The notes below the pieces were generated by a model that was not told the origin of the DNA, made no database searches, and was given only the letters and a program-made list of their open reading frames with translations. From NCBI GenBank assembly GCA_013416455.1, contig JACCES010000008.1, positions 62,001 to 126,000 of the forward strand: a stretch of 64,000 nucleotides of DNA, given 5' to 3'. This stretch comes from Alcaligenaceae bacterium (GTDB taxonomy: Bacteria; Pseudomonadota; Gammaproteobacteria; Burkholderiales; Burkholderiaceae_B). Of this stretch, positions 26,911 to 35,837 are shown piece by piece. A program made the translations under genes and the position numbers. Within the stretch, counting starts at the first letter, position 1. Each line of letters starts with the position of its first letter.

Positions 26911-28638
26911 TCAACTGCCGCCATCCAGCCATTCGCGCTCGGCCTTATCCCAGGCTTCCAGGGCTTGATGGTCGGGCACCCAGGCCAGCCCCGACTTGCT
27001 GTCGGAAGAGGCCACCTCGGGTGAAGTCACCGCGTCGATCAGCACCGGCTCCCCGTCGGCCAATGCCGCAAAAGCGGCATCGAGCGCCGGCCCGATGTCT
27101 TCATGACGCGTCACGCGCCAGGCTTTCATGCCGAAAGCCCTGGCCATTCCCGCATAGTCGGCGAACTGAAGCTCAGTACCGACCACCTTGCCGAAACTCT
27201 GCTGCTGATCGCGAACCTCGATCGCCCACGAACCGTTGTTGCTGATGACGATCATCACCGGCGCCTTGTGGCGCACCGCCGTGTCGATCTCCATGGCGGT
27301 GAAGCCGAAAGCGCCGTCGCCGGTCACGGCCACCACCTGGCGGCCGGGCGCCGCCTTGGCGGCCGCCACGGCAAACGGCGTTGCCAGGCCGATGCAGCCC
27401 AAGGGGCCCGGGTCCAGATAAGTGCTGCCGTTCAACGCCACGCGGGCCAGGCTCAGGATGTCGCCACCGTCGGCGATGAACACGGCATCCTCCTTCAGCC
27501 GCTTGCGCAGCTCCGCCAGCAGGCGGTTGGGATGGATGCGGCCTTGCCCGTCCTCGGGGGCGGCTTCCAGCGACGCCGTCAGGCGCGCCGAACGCGACAG
27601 ATGCTCTTCGCGCATTTTCTCCAGCCATTCCCTTGACGCCGCGATGCCCGAACGCTCCAGGCGCTCCGCCAGGCCATTCAGCGCCGCTTCGACATCCCCG
27701 AGCACCGCAAGATCGGCCAATCGGTTGTCGTAAAGCTCGGCGCTGCTGTCGGAAATCCGTAGGAAGCGGGCGTCCCTGAACACGGCGGGCGAGCCATAGG
27801 CCAGCTGGAAATCCAGCTTGCGGCCGATCGTGATCACCAGATCGGCCTGCTTCATGGCGGCGCCGCGCATGGCGGCGATGTGCGAAGCATGCGCATCGGG
27901 GACGATGCCTTTGGTTTCGCCGGTATCCAGATATGCCGCGCGGCTGGCATCGAGAAAGCGGGCGAGCGCCCTCGGCGCCGCATTGGCGCCGCGGCCGCTG
28001 ATGACAAGCACACGCTGCGCGTTGGCGATCATGTCGGCCGCGGCGTCCAGCGTCTGCGCCGGCGGCACGGCGACGGGGCGCGGCGCGCCCGCCAGTTGCG
28101 CGGCGGAAACCAGGCTGGCAGGCACCGGTTCACGCTGCACGTCGACCGGAAAGTCGATGAAGGCCGGGCCTGCTTCGCCAAAGTGCCCGCTGGCCGCGGC
28201 GATGGCGCTGTCCAGCTCCCGCAGCACGGCATGGGAATGCCGCACGGTGCGGGCATAGCGGGTGATGGAACGCACCACCTCGACATGCGACATGTCCTGC
28301 AGGGCGCCACGGTTTTCCTGCGGGCGGGGAGGCACCCCCGAAATGATCAGTACGGGAACGCGGGACATGTGGGCATTGGCGATGCCCGTCACCGCATTGG
28401 TGACGCCGGGACCCGCCGTCACCAGGGCAACGCCGAAACCGCCGCCGACCGCCGCCGTAGCATGCGCCATGTAGACCGCCGACCGTTCGTCGCGCACATC
28501 GACGATTTCTATGCCTTCATCGGCGATCGCCATCCAGATCGGCATGATATGGCCGCCGCACAGGGCGAACACCCGCTCGACGCCGCGCGCCTTGAGGCTT
28601 TTCGCGATCACGGCGGCGGAATTCAGGGAGACAGTCAT
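26911..28638 (-). CDS. Thiamine pyrophosphate-dependent enzyme (ALS / 2-hydroxyacyl-CoA lyase-like)
   Basis: TPP enzyme of 575 residues. The ATG at 28636-28638 follows AGGAGTATCG. The PYR domain carries the catalytic Glu in DERSAVYMAHATAAVGGGF and ALVTAGPGVTNAVTG. The middle domain runs from about residue 185 to 330. The PP domain has VAVTGDGAFGFTAMEIDTAV followed by NNGSW, the GDG-to-NN cofactor motif. It is less similar to acetolactate synthase than the enzyme at 1650. Because a CoA ligase gene lies directly upstream (74 nt), an oxalyl-CoA decarboxylase- or 2-hydroxyacyl-CoA lyase-like role is attractive, but I cannot tell these from ALS-like families by eye. A TRAP transporter follows in the same operon. 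Confidence 0.8.
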   Translation of the reverse strand: MTVSLNSAAVIAKSLKARGVERVFALCGGHIMPIWMAIADEGIEIVDVRDERSAVYMAHATAAVGGGFGVALVTAGPGVTNAVTGIANAHMSRVPVLIISGVPPRPQENRGALQDMSHVEVVRSITRYARTVRHSHAVLRELDSAIAAASGHFGEAGPAFIDFPVDVQREPVPASLVSAAQLAGAPRPVAVPPAQTLDAAADMIANAQRVLVISGRGANAAPRALARFLDASRAAYLDTGETKGIVPDAHASHIAAMRGAAMKQADLVITIGRKLDFQLAYGSPAVFRDARFLRISDSSAELYDNRLADLAVLGDVEAALNGLAERLERSGIAASREWLEKMREEHLSRSARLTASLEAAPEDGQGRIHPNRLLAELRKRLKEDAVFIADGGDILSLARVALNGSTYLDPGPLGCIGLATPFAVAAAKAAPGRQVVAVTGDGAFGFTAMEIDTAVRHKAPVMIVISNNGSWAIEVRDQQQSFGKVVGTELQFADYAGMARAFGMKAWRVTRHEDIGPALDAAFAALADGEPVLIDAVTSPEVASSDSKSGLAWVPDHQALEAWDKAEREWLDGGS

Positions 28639-28712
28639 CGATACTCCTGCTCTATGTGCTCGATGGAGCGTGGAAATGGAAAGGGCGCAAGGGCGCCGGC
28701 CGGAACAGGCCG

Positions 28713-30272
28713 CTATGCGGCAACGACCTTCTTGCGCAGCATCGAATGGCGCACCTTGCCCGTGGCCGTGCGGGGCATGTCGGATTCCGTGATGAAGGAC
28801 ACCGAGCGTGGGCGCTTGTAATTGGCGATCCGGCCGCTGCACCAGTCGATGATGTCCTGGGCGTGGGCGGACTTGCCTTCATGCAGCACCACCACCGCAT
28901 GCACCACTTCGCCCCACTTTTCGTCCGGCACGCCGACCACCGCGACATCCCGCACCTGCGGGCAGGTACCGACCACGGCCTCGACTTCCGATGGGTAAAT
29001 GTTCTCGCCGCCGGAAATGATCAGGTTTTCTTTTCGGTCGACCAGGCGGATGAAGCCGTCGGCGTCACGCATGGCAATATCGCCCACGGAACAATAAGGC
29101 CCGCGGAATGCCTGGGCCGTTTTTTCAGGCTGATTCCAGTAGCCGGAGAACGGGTAGGGCGTCAGCGAAAAAAGCTCGCCCGGCTGGCCGTCGGGCACTT
29201 CGTTGCCGTCTTCGCCGATCAGCCGGATGGGGCCGGATGCGACGCACTCGCGGCCGACGGTGCCCAGATGCGAGAACTGCTCGTCCGGATGCAGCATCGT
29301 GACCCAGCCGGCTTCGCTCGAACCATACAGTTCGAACAGGCCCGAATTGGGGAACATTTCCATGATGCTGCGCTTGGTGTCGGCGCGCGCCGGCGCGGAC
29401 GAGATCATGAGCTTCTTCATGCGGTCCAGATTCCATCCGGCCTTTTCTGCTTCCGGAAGGCCCAGCAGCATGATGTATTGCGTGGGAACCAGGGAGGTGA
29501 AGGTCGAACCGGTCTCGCTCATGGTTTCGATCACATGGGCGGGATCGAAGCTCTTGCGCGAGTAGATCGTGACCACCGCGCCGCAATAGGTATACGAACA
29601 GAAGAAGTTGAGCGAGTTCGCATGGCACATCGGCATGACGAGCAAGGCGTCGTCATGGCTGCGCACGCTCAGTTCGACTTCGGTGACCAGGGCCAGCATC
29701 GCCATGCTCTGGTGGCTGCGGATCACCCCTTTGGGTCGGCCCGTTGTGCCGGACGTATACATGAACGCCCAAGGATCGTCAGGCAATACCCGCACATCGG
29801 GGCGGGAACGGCCTGCCCGCGACATGAGCGCTTCGTATGCCTGCCAGCCGGCGGGCGCTTGCAGGGCGCCGAAATGCACGAAGCCGTTCGCGCCGATATC
29901 CAGATCACCGCGTATCTCATCGATCAGCGTGTGCAGGCCATGCTGGGCGATGATGGCACGCGCCCCCGAATCGGCCAGAATGTGCAGGATTTCGGGAGCG
30001 CTGAGGCGGAAATTGAGGGGTACGGCGATGACGCCCGACTTGGCCGTCGCCATATAGACTTCCGCCCATTCCAGGCAGTTGTAGGCCAGCACGCCGATAC
30101 GGTCGCCCTTGGCCAGGCCGATGGCGCTGAATACGTTGGCCAGCTGATTCGCCCTGGCATCCCATTCACTGAACGTCAATGAACGCTCGAGATCACGCAC
30201 GGCCAGTTGGCCGGGCCTGAGCCGGGTGTGCGATTCCAGCATTTCGGCGAAGTTGAGAATATGCGGTGCCAC
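28713..30272 (-). CDS. Acyl-CoA ligase, AMP-dependent (fatty acyl-CoA synthetase-like)
   Basis: ANL superfamily acid:CoA ligase, 519 residues, probably first gene of the ligase / TPP / TRAP / GntR operon. Motifs: FMYTSGTTGRPKGVIRSHQS (A3), LFELYGSSEAGWVTMLHP (A5, with E-A-G-W in place of T-E-x-x-Q), VDRKENLIISGGENIYPSEV (hinge) and PRTATGKVRHSMLRKK (catalytic Lys). The start MAPHILNFAEMLES has AGGAGACAAGC upstream. The acid specificity is not readable. It likely activates the substrate brought in by the downstream TRAP system. Confidence 0.92.
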   Translation of the reverse strand: MAPHILNFAEMLESHTRLRPGQLAVRDLERSLTFSEWDARANQLANVFSAIGLAKGDRIGVLAYNCLEWAEVYMATAKSGVIAVPLNFRLSAPEILHILADSGARAIIAQHGLHTLIDEIRGDLDIGANGFVHFGALQAPAGWQAYEALMSRAGRSRPDVRVLPDDPWAFMYTSGTTGRPKGVIRSHQSMAMLALVTEVELSVRSHDDALLVMPMCHANSLNFFCSYTYCGAVVTIYSRKSFDPAHVIETMSETGSTFTSLVPTQYIMLLGLPEAEKAGWNLDRMKKLMISSAPARADTKRSIMEMFPNSGLFELYGSSEAGWVTMLHPDEQFSHLGTVGRECVASGPIRLIGEDGNEVPDGQPGELFSLTPYPFSGYWNQPEKTAQAFRGPYCSVGDIAMRDADGFIRLVDRKENLIISGGENIYPSEVEAVVGTCPQVRDVAVVGVPDEKWGEVVHAVVVLHEGKSAHAQDIIDWCSGRIANYKRPRSVSFITESDMPRTATGKVRHSMLRKKVVAA

Positions 30273-30639
30273 TTTGCTTGTCTCCTGCTACGTTCTTCTG
30301 TTGCACCACATTCTGAATTCAGAATCCAAATAAATCAAGTCGTGTTTACGCAACACGAACAAGGAGGAGGGGGAATTCAGCCACCGCCGGGACGGGAAAA
30401 AAAGCGCCGCCGGGCCTACGGTCTGTTCACGCTACAAGGCGCCTAGCCCGGAGGGCGCGCGGGCCACTGGATTCATGCGGCCCGCAAGGCGTTTGCGGTG
30501 AAGGATGGAGCGCGGGCGCGAAGGCGGGCGCAAGCACGCGTGCCGGCTCGGACGCGCAAGAAAAAGGGCTGGACAGCGCCAGCCCCTCGCGCCGACCGCC
30601 GCCACGGGCGGTACGGCGCACAGTCAGGACATCAAAGCC
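30273..30639. promoter_or_regulatory. Promoter region of ligase operon with two palindromes; otherwise empty
   Basis: This 367-nt gap carries a perfect 16-bp palindrome ATTCTGAATTCAGAAT at 30310-30325, 38 nt from the ligase start. A 7-bp inverted repeat TCGTGTT-TACGC-AACACGA lies at 30340-30358. Both are in a local AT-rich patch and are probable operators, perhaps of the FCD-GntR regulator. From about 30380 to 30560 the sequence is GC-rich and I see no gene. The terminator of the aminotransferase gene lies at 30561-30586. Confidence 0.55.
30561..30586 (-). terminator. Rho-independent terminator of the aminotransferase gene
   Basis: On the minus strand a GGGCTGG-CGCTGT-CCAGCCC hairpin is followed directly by TTTTT, 54 nt after the aminotransferase stop. 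The stem, loop and U-tract are all standard. Confidence 0.85.
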
Positions 30640-31830
30640 TCAGGCGCGCACCTTGGCGATGGTCTCGTCCAGACGCGCCAGCATCCAGGCGACATCTTCC
30701 TGAGAGATGTTCAGCGCCGGCATGAAGCGCAGCAGATTGGGGCGCGGAGAGTTCAGCAGCATGCCGTCGGGCGAGGCATCCATTGCCGTCTGCACGATGG
30801 CCGGGCCATCATCGCGGTCCAGCACCAGAGCGCGCAGCAGACCGGAACCGCGCTCGCCCTTGAGACCCCATTTTCCGGACAGGGCCAGCAGGCCTTCCGA
30901 CAGCTGCCGCGAGCGGGCCCGCACGCTTTCCAGGAAGCCTTCCGCCGTCATGGCGTCGAACACGGCCACACCCACGGCCGTCATCAGCGGGTTGCCATTG
31001 TAGGTGCCGCCCTGGTCGCCATGCGCGAAGCAGCTCACCGCTTCGCGGGCGCACAGGGCCGCCAGCGGCACGCCGGCGCCGATGCCCTTGCCCAGCGTCA
31101 TGATGTCGGGCTGGATATCCGCCTGCTCGTAGGCGAACAGGGTGCCGGTACGGCCGAAGCCGGTCTGCACTTCGTCGACGATCAGCAGCAGGCCATGCTC
31201 ATCGGCCAGCGCCCGCAGACCCTGCATGAATTCGCGCGAGGCCGGGATGACCCCGCCTTCGCCCTGGACGGGCTCCACCATGATGCCTACCGTCTCGGCA
31301 TCGATGAGCGCACGCACGGAATCCAGGTCGTTGAGGCGGGCCTTGGGAAAGCCAGGCACCTGGGGCGCGAACAAGGTGTCCCAGCCCGCCTTGCCCGACG
31401 CCGACATGGTGGCCAGCGTACGGCCGTGGAAACTGTGTTCCAGGGTGATGATCTTGTAGGCGCCATTGCGGTTCAGACGGCCCCATTTCCGGGCGAGCTT
31501 GATGGCGCCTTCGTTCGCCTCGGCCCCGCTGTTGGCGAAAAAGATGCGGTCGAAGCATGAGGCGCCGGTAAGGCGCTTGGCCAGTTCCATGGAGGGCGCA
31601 TTGTAGAAAGCGGGTGACGGATTGATCAGCCGGCGGGCCTGATCCTCGATGGCCCGGACCACCGCGGGAGGGCAGTGTCCCAGGCTGTTGACGGCCCAGC
31701 CCTGAACGAAATCGAGGTATCGCTTGCCGGTGTGATCCTCGATCCACGAACCCTCGCCACGCACGAACACCAGCTCCGGGCGCGCCGTGATTTCCATCAG
31801 CGCGTTGATGCCCGACCGATCAAATTCCAT
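30640..31830 (-). CDS. Class III aminotransferase (acetylornithine aminotransferase-like)
   Basis: PLP-dependent aminotransferase of 396 residues, of the ArgD family. The ATG at 31828-31830 follows GGAAATCGAT. Conserved segments: DFVQGWAVNSLGHCPPAVV, FFANSGAEANEGAIKLARKW (phosphate loop), EHSFHGRTLATMSASGKAGW, EPVQGEGGVIPASREFMQGL, LLIVDEVQTGFGRTGTLFAY with the PLP-binding Asp, and TLGKGIGAGVPLAALCAREA with the Schiff-base Lys. The role is arginine biosynthesis or a related omega-amino acid transamination. It stands alone with its own terminator and is divergent from the MOSC gene. Confidence 0.92.
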   Translation of the reverse strand: MEFDRSGINALMEITARPELVFVRGEGSWIEDHTGKRYLDFVQGWAVNSLGHCPPAVVRAIEDQARRLINPSPAFYNAPSMELAKRLTGASCFDRIFFANSGAEANEGAIKLARKWGRLNRNGAYKIITLEHSFHGRTLATMSASGKAGWDTLFAPQVPGFPKARLNDLDSVRALIDAETVGIMVEPVQGEGGVIPASREFMQGLRALADEHGLLLIVDEVQTGFGRTGTLFAYEQADIQPDIMTLGKGIGAGVPLAALCAREAVSCFAHGDQGGTYNGNPLMTAVGVAVFDAMTAEGFLESVRARSRQLSEGLLALSGKWGLKGERGSGLLRALVLDRDDGPAIVQTAMDASPDGMLLNSPRPNLLRFMPALNISQEDVAWMLARLDETIAKVRA

Positions 31831-31955
31831 ATCGATTTCCCTGTAACAATGAAAAAGAGGCCACAATCATGGCGCCGGACAGAATTTTAGCGCGGCCATC
31901 ACACGCTATCATGCCGGTACAGACACCTGAAGTCAGCTTCCGCGAGTCTTCTCCG

Positions 31956-32825
31956 ATGACGATCAGCATCCTCTCCCTGCATACCTACCCTGTCAAGTCC
32001 TGCGCCGGCCTCACCCACACGCAGATCAGCATCTCGGCCGCCGGCCTCAACCACGATCGGCAATGGGTGGTGGTCGACGACGAAGGGCACTTCCTCACAC
32101 AGCGCCAGTACCCGCGCATGGCGCTGGTGCAGCCCACCCTGGATGAAACCGCCCTGTTCCTGAATGCCCCCGAAATGCCCACGCTGCGAATCAGCCTGGC
32201 CAAAGCGGAATCCGAACCGCCGGCGGTGCCGATACGGATCTGGAAGAGCGACACCACGGGCGCCGACGAAGGCGACATGGCGGCACAATGGTTCAGCGAT
32301 TACCTGGGGCTCCGCTGCCGCCTCTACCGCAGCCACCGGAACGCGCAGCGCCTCGCCGACCCTCAGCGGGTGGCCGAGTGGCGGAAACGCCAGCCCGAAG
32401 GCGGCGGTTTTCCGCTGGAACATGCTTTCGGTTTCGCGGACGGCTTTCCTTTTCTGGTCACCAATCAGGGGTCGCTGGATGAACTGAACCAGCGGCTCGC
32501 CGCGCAGGCCACGCCGCCGGTGCCCATGAACCGGTTCCGGCCCAATATCGTCATCCAGGGTCTGAGCCCCTATGAAGAAGACTACGTCAGCAGCCTGCAC
32601 ATAGGTTCCATGGTGTTTGCCGTGGTCAAGCGCTGTTCGCGCTGCCCCATGCCCAATGTGGACGCCGCCACGGCGGCCGTCGGCACCGAGCCCATGGCCA
32701 CGCTCACGGATTACCGGCACTTCGAAGAAGGGGTGCTGTTCGGTGTCAACGCCGTGGTCGGCGGCGCCGGCCGCGACGCCGTCCTGAGCGTCGGCGAACG
32801 CGTCGAAGCCACGCTGGATCTCTGA
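31956..32825 (+). CDS. MOSC domain-containing protein
   Basis: Protein of 289 residues with an N-terminal MOSC beta-barrel (about 1-110) and a C-terminal MOSC domain (about 120-285), like the YcbX/mARC family that carries molybdenum cofactor on a conserved Cys. Segments: LHTYPVKSCAGLTHTQIS, QWVVVDDEGHFLTQRQYPRM, NRFRPNIVIQGLSPYEEDYV and KRCSRCPMPNVDAATA, in which the RC-x-x-P Cys is the expected Mo ligand. The ATG at 31956 is chosen because the MOSC_N strand begins immediately; ATGs at 31869 and 31911 are also in frame. It may reduce N-hydroxylated bases or mobilise sulfur. Neighbours are unrelated. Confidence 0.9.
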   Translation: MTISILSLHTYPVKSCAGLTHTQISISAAGLNHDRQWVVVDDEGHFLTQRQYPRMALVQPTLDETALFLNAPEMPTLRISLAKAESEPPAVPIRIWKSDTTGADEGDMAAQWFSDYLGLRCRLYRSHRNAQRLADPQRVAEWRKRQPEGGGFPLEHAFGFADGFPFLVTNQGSLDELNQRLAAQATPPVPMNRFRPNIVIQGLSPYEEDYVSSLHIGSMVFAVVKRCSRCPMPNVDAATAAVGTEPMATLTDYRHFEEGVLFGVNAVVGGAGRDAVLSVGERVEATLDL

Positions 32826-32912
32826 ACGCGGGCTCTGGCACAGGGGCCGGCGCGCCATCCCCCTTGCGGCATGCAAGCCGCGACGTGAACGGGACCGGCG
32901 CTCAGGGCCTGT

Positions 32913-34064
32913 TCACGAAAACAGGTCCAGCTGGCCATCGTCCGGCGTGCAGGGCGCTTCTTCCCCGGCGCCGGGCTCCGTCAAGGCGCCCACCCTGACA
33001 CCCAGCAGCCGGATGCGGCGCTCCATGGGGATGCGCTTCAGGCACAGCCCGGCGGCCTGGCGGATGGAACGGGCATCCGCCACCCGCAGCGGCAAGGTCT
33101 GGTCGCGCGTCACCGTGCGGAAATCATCGAACCTGACCTTCACGCCTATCGTCCGGCCCGCCAGTTCCTTACGCGCCAGATCGCCGGCGACACGCTCGCA
33201 CAAGGCATCGAGCACGCGTCCCAGGGCGTCCCGGTCGCGGCGCACGTGCAGGTCGCGCTCGAAAGTCGTTTCCCGGCTGACCGACTTGGGGGTGGATTCC
33301 ACGACCACCGGTCGCTCGTCGCGGCCATGAGAAACGTCCAGCAGCCAGCGCGCATAGCGCTCGCTGAACTCCCCGGCCAGCTTCGCCAGCGGCATGCGGG
33401 CCAGTTCGCCGATGGAGCGCACGCCCATCCCGCTGAGCCTGGTTTGCGCCTTCGGCCCGATGCCGTTGATGCGCCCCACCGGCAGCGGCCAGATGCGGGC
33501 TTCCAGATCGCCCGCGCCGATGAGGGTGATGCCGTCGGGCTTGTCCAGATCGGAAGCAATCTTGGACAACAGTTTGTTGGGCGAGATGCCGATGGAACAG
33601 CTCAGCCCCGTGGCCTCGCGCACCGCCGCTTTCAGAGCGCGGGCAAGCGCCAGGCTGTCATCGCCGTGCTCCGTCAGGTCGATGTAGATCTCGTCGATGC
33701 CCCGATCCTCGATGTGCGGGGCGATCGCCGCGACGGCGTCCTTGAAACGGCGCGAATACAGCCGGTACTGATTGAAGTCCGCCGGCAGCAGAATGGCATC
33801 CGGCGCCAGCCGCGCCGCCTTCATCAACCCCATGGCGGAATGCACGCCCAGGGCCCGCGCTTCATAGGTGGCTGTCGTCGCCACGCCGCGGCCGGCATAG
33901 TCGCGCATACGCGAATACAGGCGCGTGCCGTCGGCCGCCACACCCGGGCGCGAGGCGCCGCCGCCGCCGATCACGACCGGCAGCCCCTTGAGTTCCGGAT
34001 AGCGCAGCAGCTCCACCGACGCGTAAAAGGCGTCCATGTCCAGATGGGCGATACGGCGCGGCAT
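32913..34064 (-). CDS. dinB: DNA polymerase IV
   Basis: Y-family translesion polymerase, 383 residues. The palm active site has the metal ligands in IAHLDMDAFYASVEL and EDRGIDEIYIDLTEHG. GLSCSIGISPNKLLSKIASD and the helix-hairpin-helix region INGIGPKAQTRLSGMGV follow, then the little-finger domain with VSRETTFERDLHVRRDRDAL. The C-terminus ends in QLDLFS, a textbook beta-clamp-binding pentapeptide (QLDLF). The hairpin-prone sequence GACCTGTTTTCGTGAACAGG at the stop codon may act as the 3' end. It lies 14 nt after the HIT gene, forming a two-gene operon. Confidence 0.96.
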   Translation of the reverse strand: MPRRIAHLDMDAFYASVELLRYPELKGLPVVIGGGGASRPGVAADGTRLYSRMRDYAGRGVATTATYEARALGVHSAMGLMKAARLAPDAILLPADFNQYRLYSRRFKDAVAAIAPHIEDRGIDEIYIDLTEHGDDSLALARALKAAVREATGLSCSIGISPNKLLSKIASDLDKPDGITLIGAGDLEARIWPLPVGRINGIGPKAQTRLSGMGVRSIGELARMPLAKLAGEFSERYARWLLDVSHGRDERPVVVESTPKSVSRETTFERDLHVRRDRDALGRVLDALCERVAGDLARKELAGRTIGVKVRFDDFRTVTRDQTLPLRVADARSIRQAAGLCLKRIPMERRIRLLGVRVGALTEPGAGEEAPCTPDDGQLDLFS

Positions 34065-34078
34065 CGCTTCGGCCCCCG

Positions 34079-34567
34079 CTATTGCCCCGCGCCGGCATCA
34101 CTCAGCCGGGAACCGACGAGCGCCGCCAGGCGCCGCAGCTCGTCGTCATCGGCGCGCGGCGGCAGGCGAAAGGTCAGATCGCGCTGTTCGATATAGGCCA
34201 CCGAGGTGATATCGGCCTTGGCATGCATGGGCAGCACGTGCGCATGCACATGGGCCACGTCCGTGCCGGTGAACAGGAATGCCGCCCGCTCGACCCCATA
34301 AAGCGACTTCATGATCTTGCCGAGACGCTGGCCCAGATGCACAATGGCCGCCGCCAGATCGGGCGGCAGATCATCGTAGTAGTCATAATGCGCCTTGGGA
34401 ATGATGAGCACGTGCGCGGGCCGTATCGGATGAATGTCGAGAAAGGCCTTCACGCGGTCGTCCTCGTGCACCACGTGCGACGGCAGCCCGCCCGAGGCGA
34501 TGCGGCAGAAGATGCAGCTTTCGCGATGGTTCCCGGACGTTCCGGAGGACTGAAGCTCGGTGCGCAT
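34079..34567 (-). CDS. HIT family protein
   Basis: Histidine-triad nucleotide hydrolase/transferase, 162 residues. The ATG at 34565-34567 has GGAAG upstream. It opens with a CIFCRIASGGLPSHVVHEDD segment whose Cys pair recalls the zinc-binding variant of HIT proteins. AFLDIHPIRPAHVLIIPKAH is the central beta-sheet and TDVAHVHAHVLPMHAK holds the H-x-H-x-H triad with the catalytic middle His. It probably hydrolyses a nucleotide phosphoramidate or dinucleoside polyphosphate. It is cotranscribed with dinB, 14 nt downstream. Confidence 0.93.
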   Translation of the reverse strand: MRTELQSSGTSGNHRESCIFCRIASGGLPSHVVHEDDRVKAFLDIHPIRPAHVLIIPKAHYDYYDDLPPDLAAAIVHLGQRLGKIMKSLYGVERAAFLFTGTDVAHVHAHVLPMHAKADITSVAYIEQRDLTFRLPPRADDDELRRLAALVGSRLSDAGAGQ

Positions 34568-34753
34568 GATCGTTTCTTCCTTTTGCAAGGCCCATGTGTG
34601 ATAGATCCGCCCCACGGGCGGGGGGCCCCAAGATGATGGCACAAGTTGCGGCTTTCATTCCAGGCGCCCGCGCAACCCCTCCCGGGTGCCAGCGCCTAAA
34701 ATGGAATATCACGTGCGCCATGCGCATCCACCGTTCCCGATTCGATTGTCTAC

Positions 34754-35776
34754 ATGCGACCCAAGCAGATCAGTATCCGTGACGTCGCCGCCCTGGCGGG
34801 GACATCGGTAGGCAGTGCCTCTCGCGTCATCAATGGCGCCCCCAATGTGACGCCTGAAATCCGCGCGAAGGTGGAACGGGCCATTGCCGCGCTCCAGTAT
34901 CGTCCGAGCCATGCCGCGCAATCGCTGCGCTCGCGCAACAGCAAGACGATAGGCTGCATGTTCTCCGACGTCACCAATCCCCTGTATGCCCGGGCCTTCC
35001 GGGCGCTGGAGCGGCGCTTCTTCGCGGCCGGCTACATGCTGCTGCTGGCCAATGGCCTGAACGATCCGGGCAGGGAGATCAGCATCCTGAACACCTTCCA
35101 GCTGCGCAACATGGATGGCGTCATCATCGCTCCCGGGAATGAACGCCACGCCGGTGTGCTGGAAGCCACCCGTCAGCTGACCATGCCCATCGTCATTTAC
35201 GATCGCGACATGGAAGTCGAAGCCGACCAGGTCCAGTACGATCACTCCGCGGGCATCAAGGCAGCCGTCGAGCACCTCATGGCGCTCGGCCACACGCGTA
35301 TCGCATTGGTACTGTGGCAGGCGGAAAGCCGCCCCGTGCGCTGCCGCATCGAGGGCTACAAGGCTTCTTTCCAGGCGGCGGGCCTGGCAGTGCCCGACCT
35401 GCTGGTCCAGGTCGACAGCCCCACCAGTTCAGTGCACGATGAAATCACGCAAATGCTGAGCCGCCCGGATGGCCCCACGGCCATCATCACTCAGGGCACG
35501 CAAACCCTGGGCAGCACGCTGCGGGCCATTTCCCTGAGCGGAAAGCGGGTGCCGGAAGATATCTCGGTGATCGGCATCGGCGATACGGATTTCGCCGAAC
35601 ATTACTCTCCCCCGCTGACCGTCCTGCGCACCCCTGTCGAGTCCGTGGCGGAATGCGCCTCCAGCATGCTGCTCAGGCGCATCCAGCAAAAGGGGCCGGA
35701 TCCCGCGCATGTGAACACTTTCCCATACACACTGCTGGAACGCGGCTCCTGCGGGCCAGTCCCGCGAACGAAGTGA
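34754..35776 (+). CDS. LacI family transcriptional regulator
   Basis: Repressor of 340 residues. The N-terminal HTH and hinge helix are SIRDVAALAGTSVGSASRVI and YRPSHAAQSLRSRNSKTIG. The periplasmic-binding-protein-like core contains FSDVTNPLYARAFRALERRF, LNTFQLRNMDGVIIAPGNE, VEHLMALGHTRIALVLWQ and ISVIGIGDTDFAEHYSPPLT. The TAAAAT at 34695-34700 could be its -10 box. It converges on the SDR / Bug / lyase / cyclase / Bug operon rather than lying at its promoter, but is the nearest regulator of that operon and may control it. Confidence 0.93.
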   Translation: MRPKQISIRDVAALAGTSVGSASRVINGAPNVTPEIRAKVERAIAALQYRPSHAAQSLRSRNSKTIGCMFSDVTNPLYARAFRALERRFFAAGYMLLLANGLNDPGREISILNTFQLRNMDGVIIAPGNERHAGVLEATRQLTMPIVIYDRDMEVEADQVQYDHSAGIKAAVEHLMALGHTRIALVLWQAESRPVRCRIEGYKASFQAAGLAVPDLLVQVDSPTSSVHDEITQMLSRPDGPTAIITQGTQTLGSTLRAISLSGKRVPEDISVIGIGDTDFAEHYSPPLTVLRTPVESVAECASSMLLRRIQQKGPDPAHVNTFPYTLLERGSCGPVPRTK

Positions 35777-35785
35777 AACGGACAC

Positions 35786-35818
35786 AAAAGGCGCCCAGGC
35801 CTGTTGCGCCCGGGCGCC
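35786..35818 (-). terminator. Rho-independent terminator of the Bug/cyclase operon
   Basis: On the minus strand a GGCGCCC...GGGCGCC stem with a 15-nt loop is followed by CTTTTGTGT, 20 nt after the Bug stop codon. It lies in the convergent gap with the LacI gene. The stem is strong and the U-tract short. Confidence 0.7.
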
Positions 35819-35837
35819 GGCCGCCGGCTGTTCTTTC

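Noticed and set aside
28639-28712. A separate small gene between the TPP enzyme and the CoA ligase
   Set aside because: The 74-nt gap is too short and contains only the ribosome binding site of the TPP gene.
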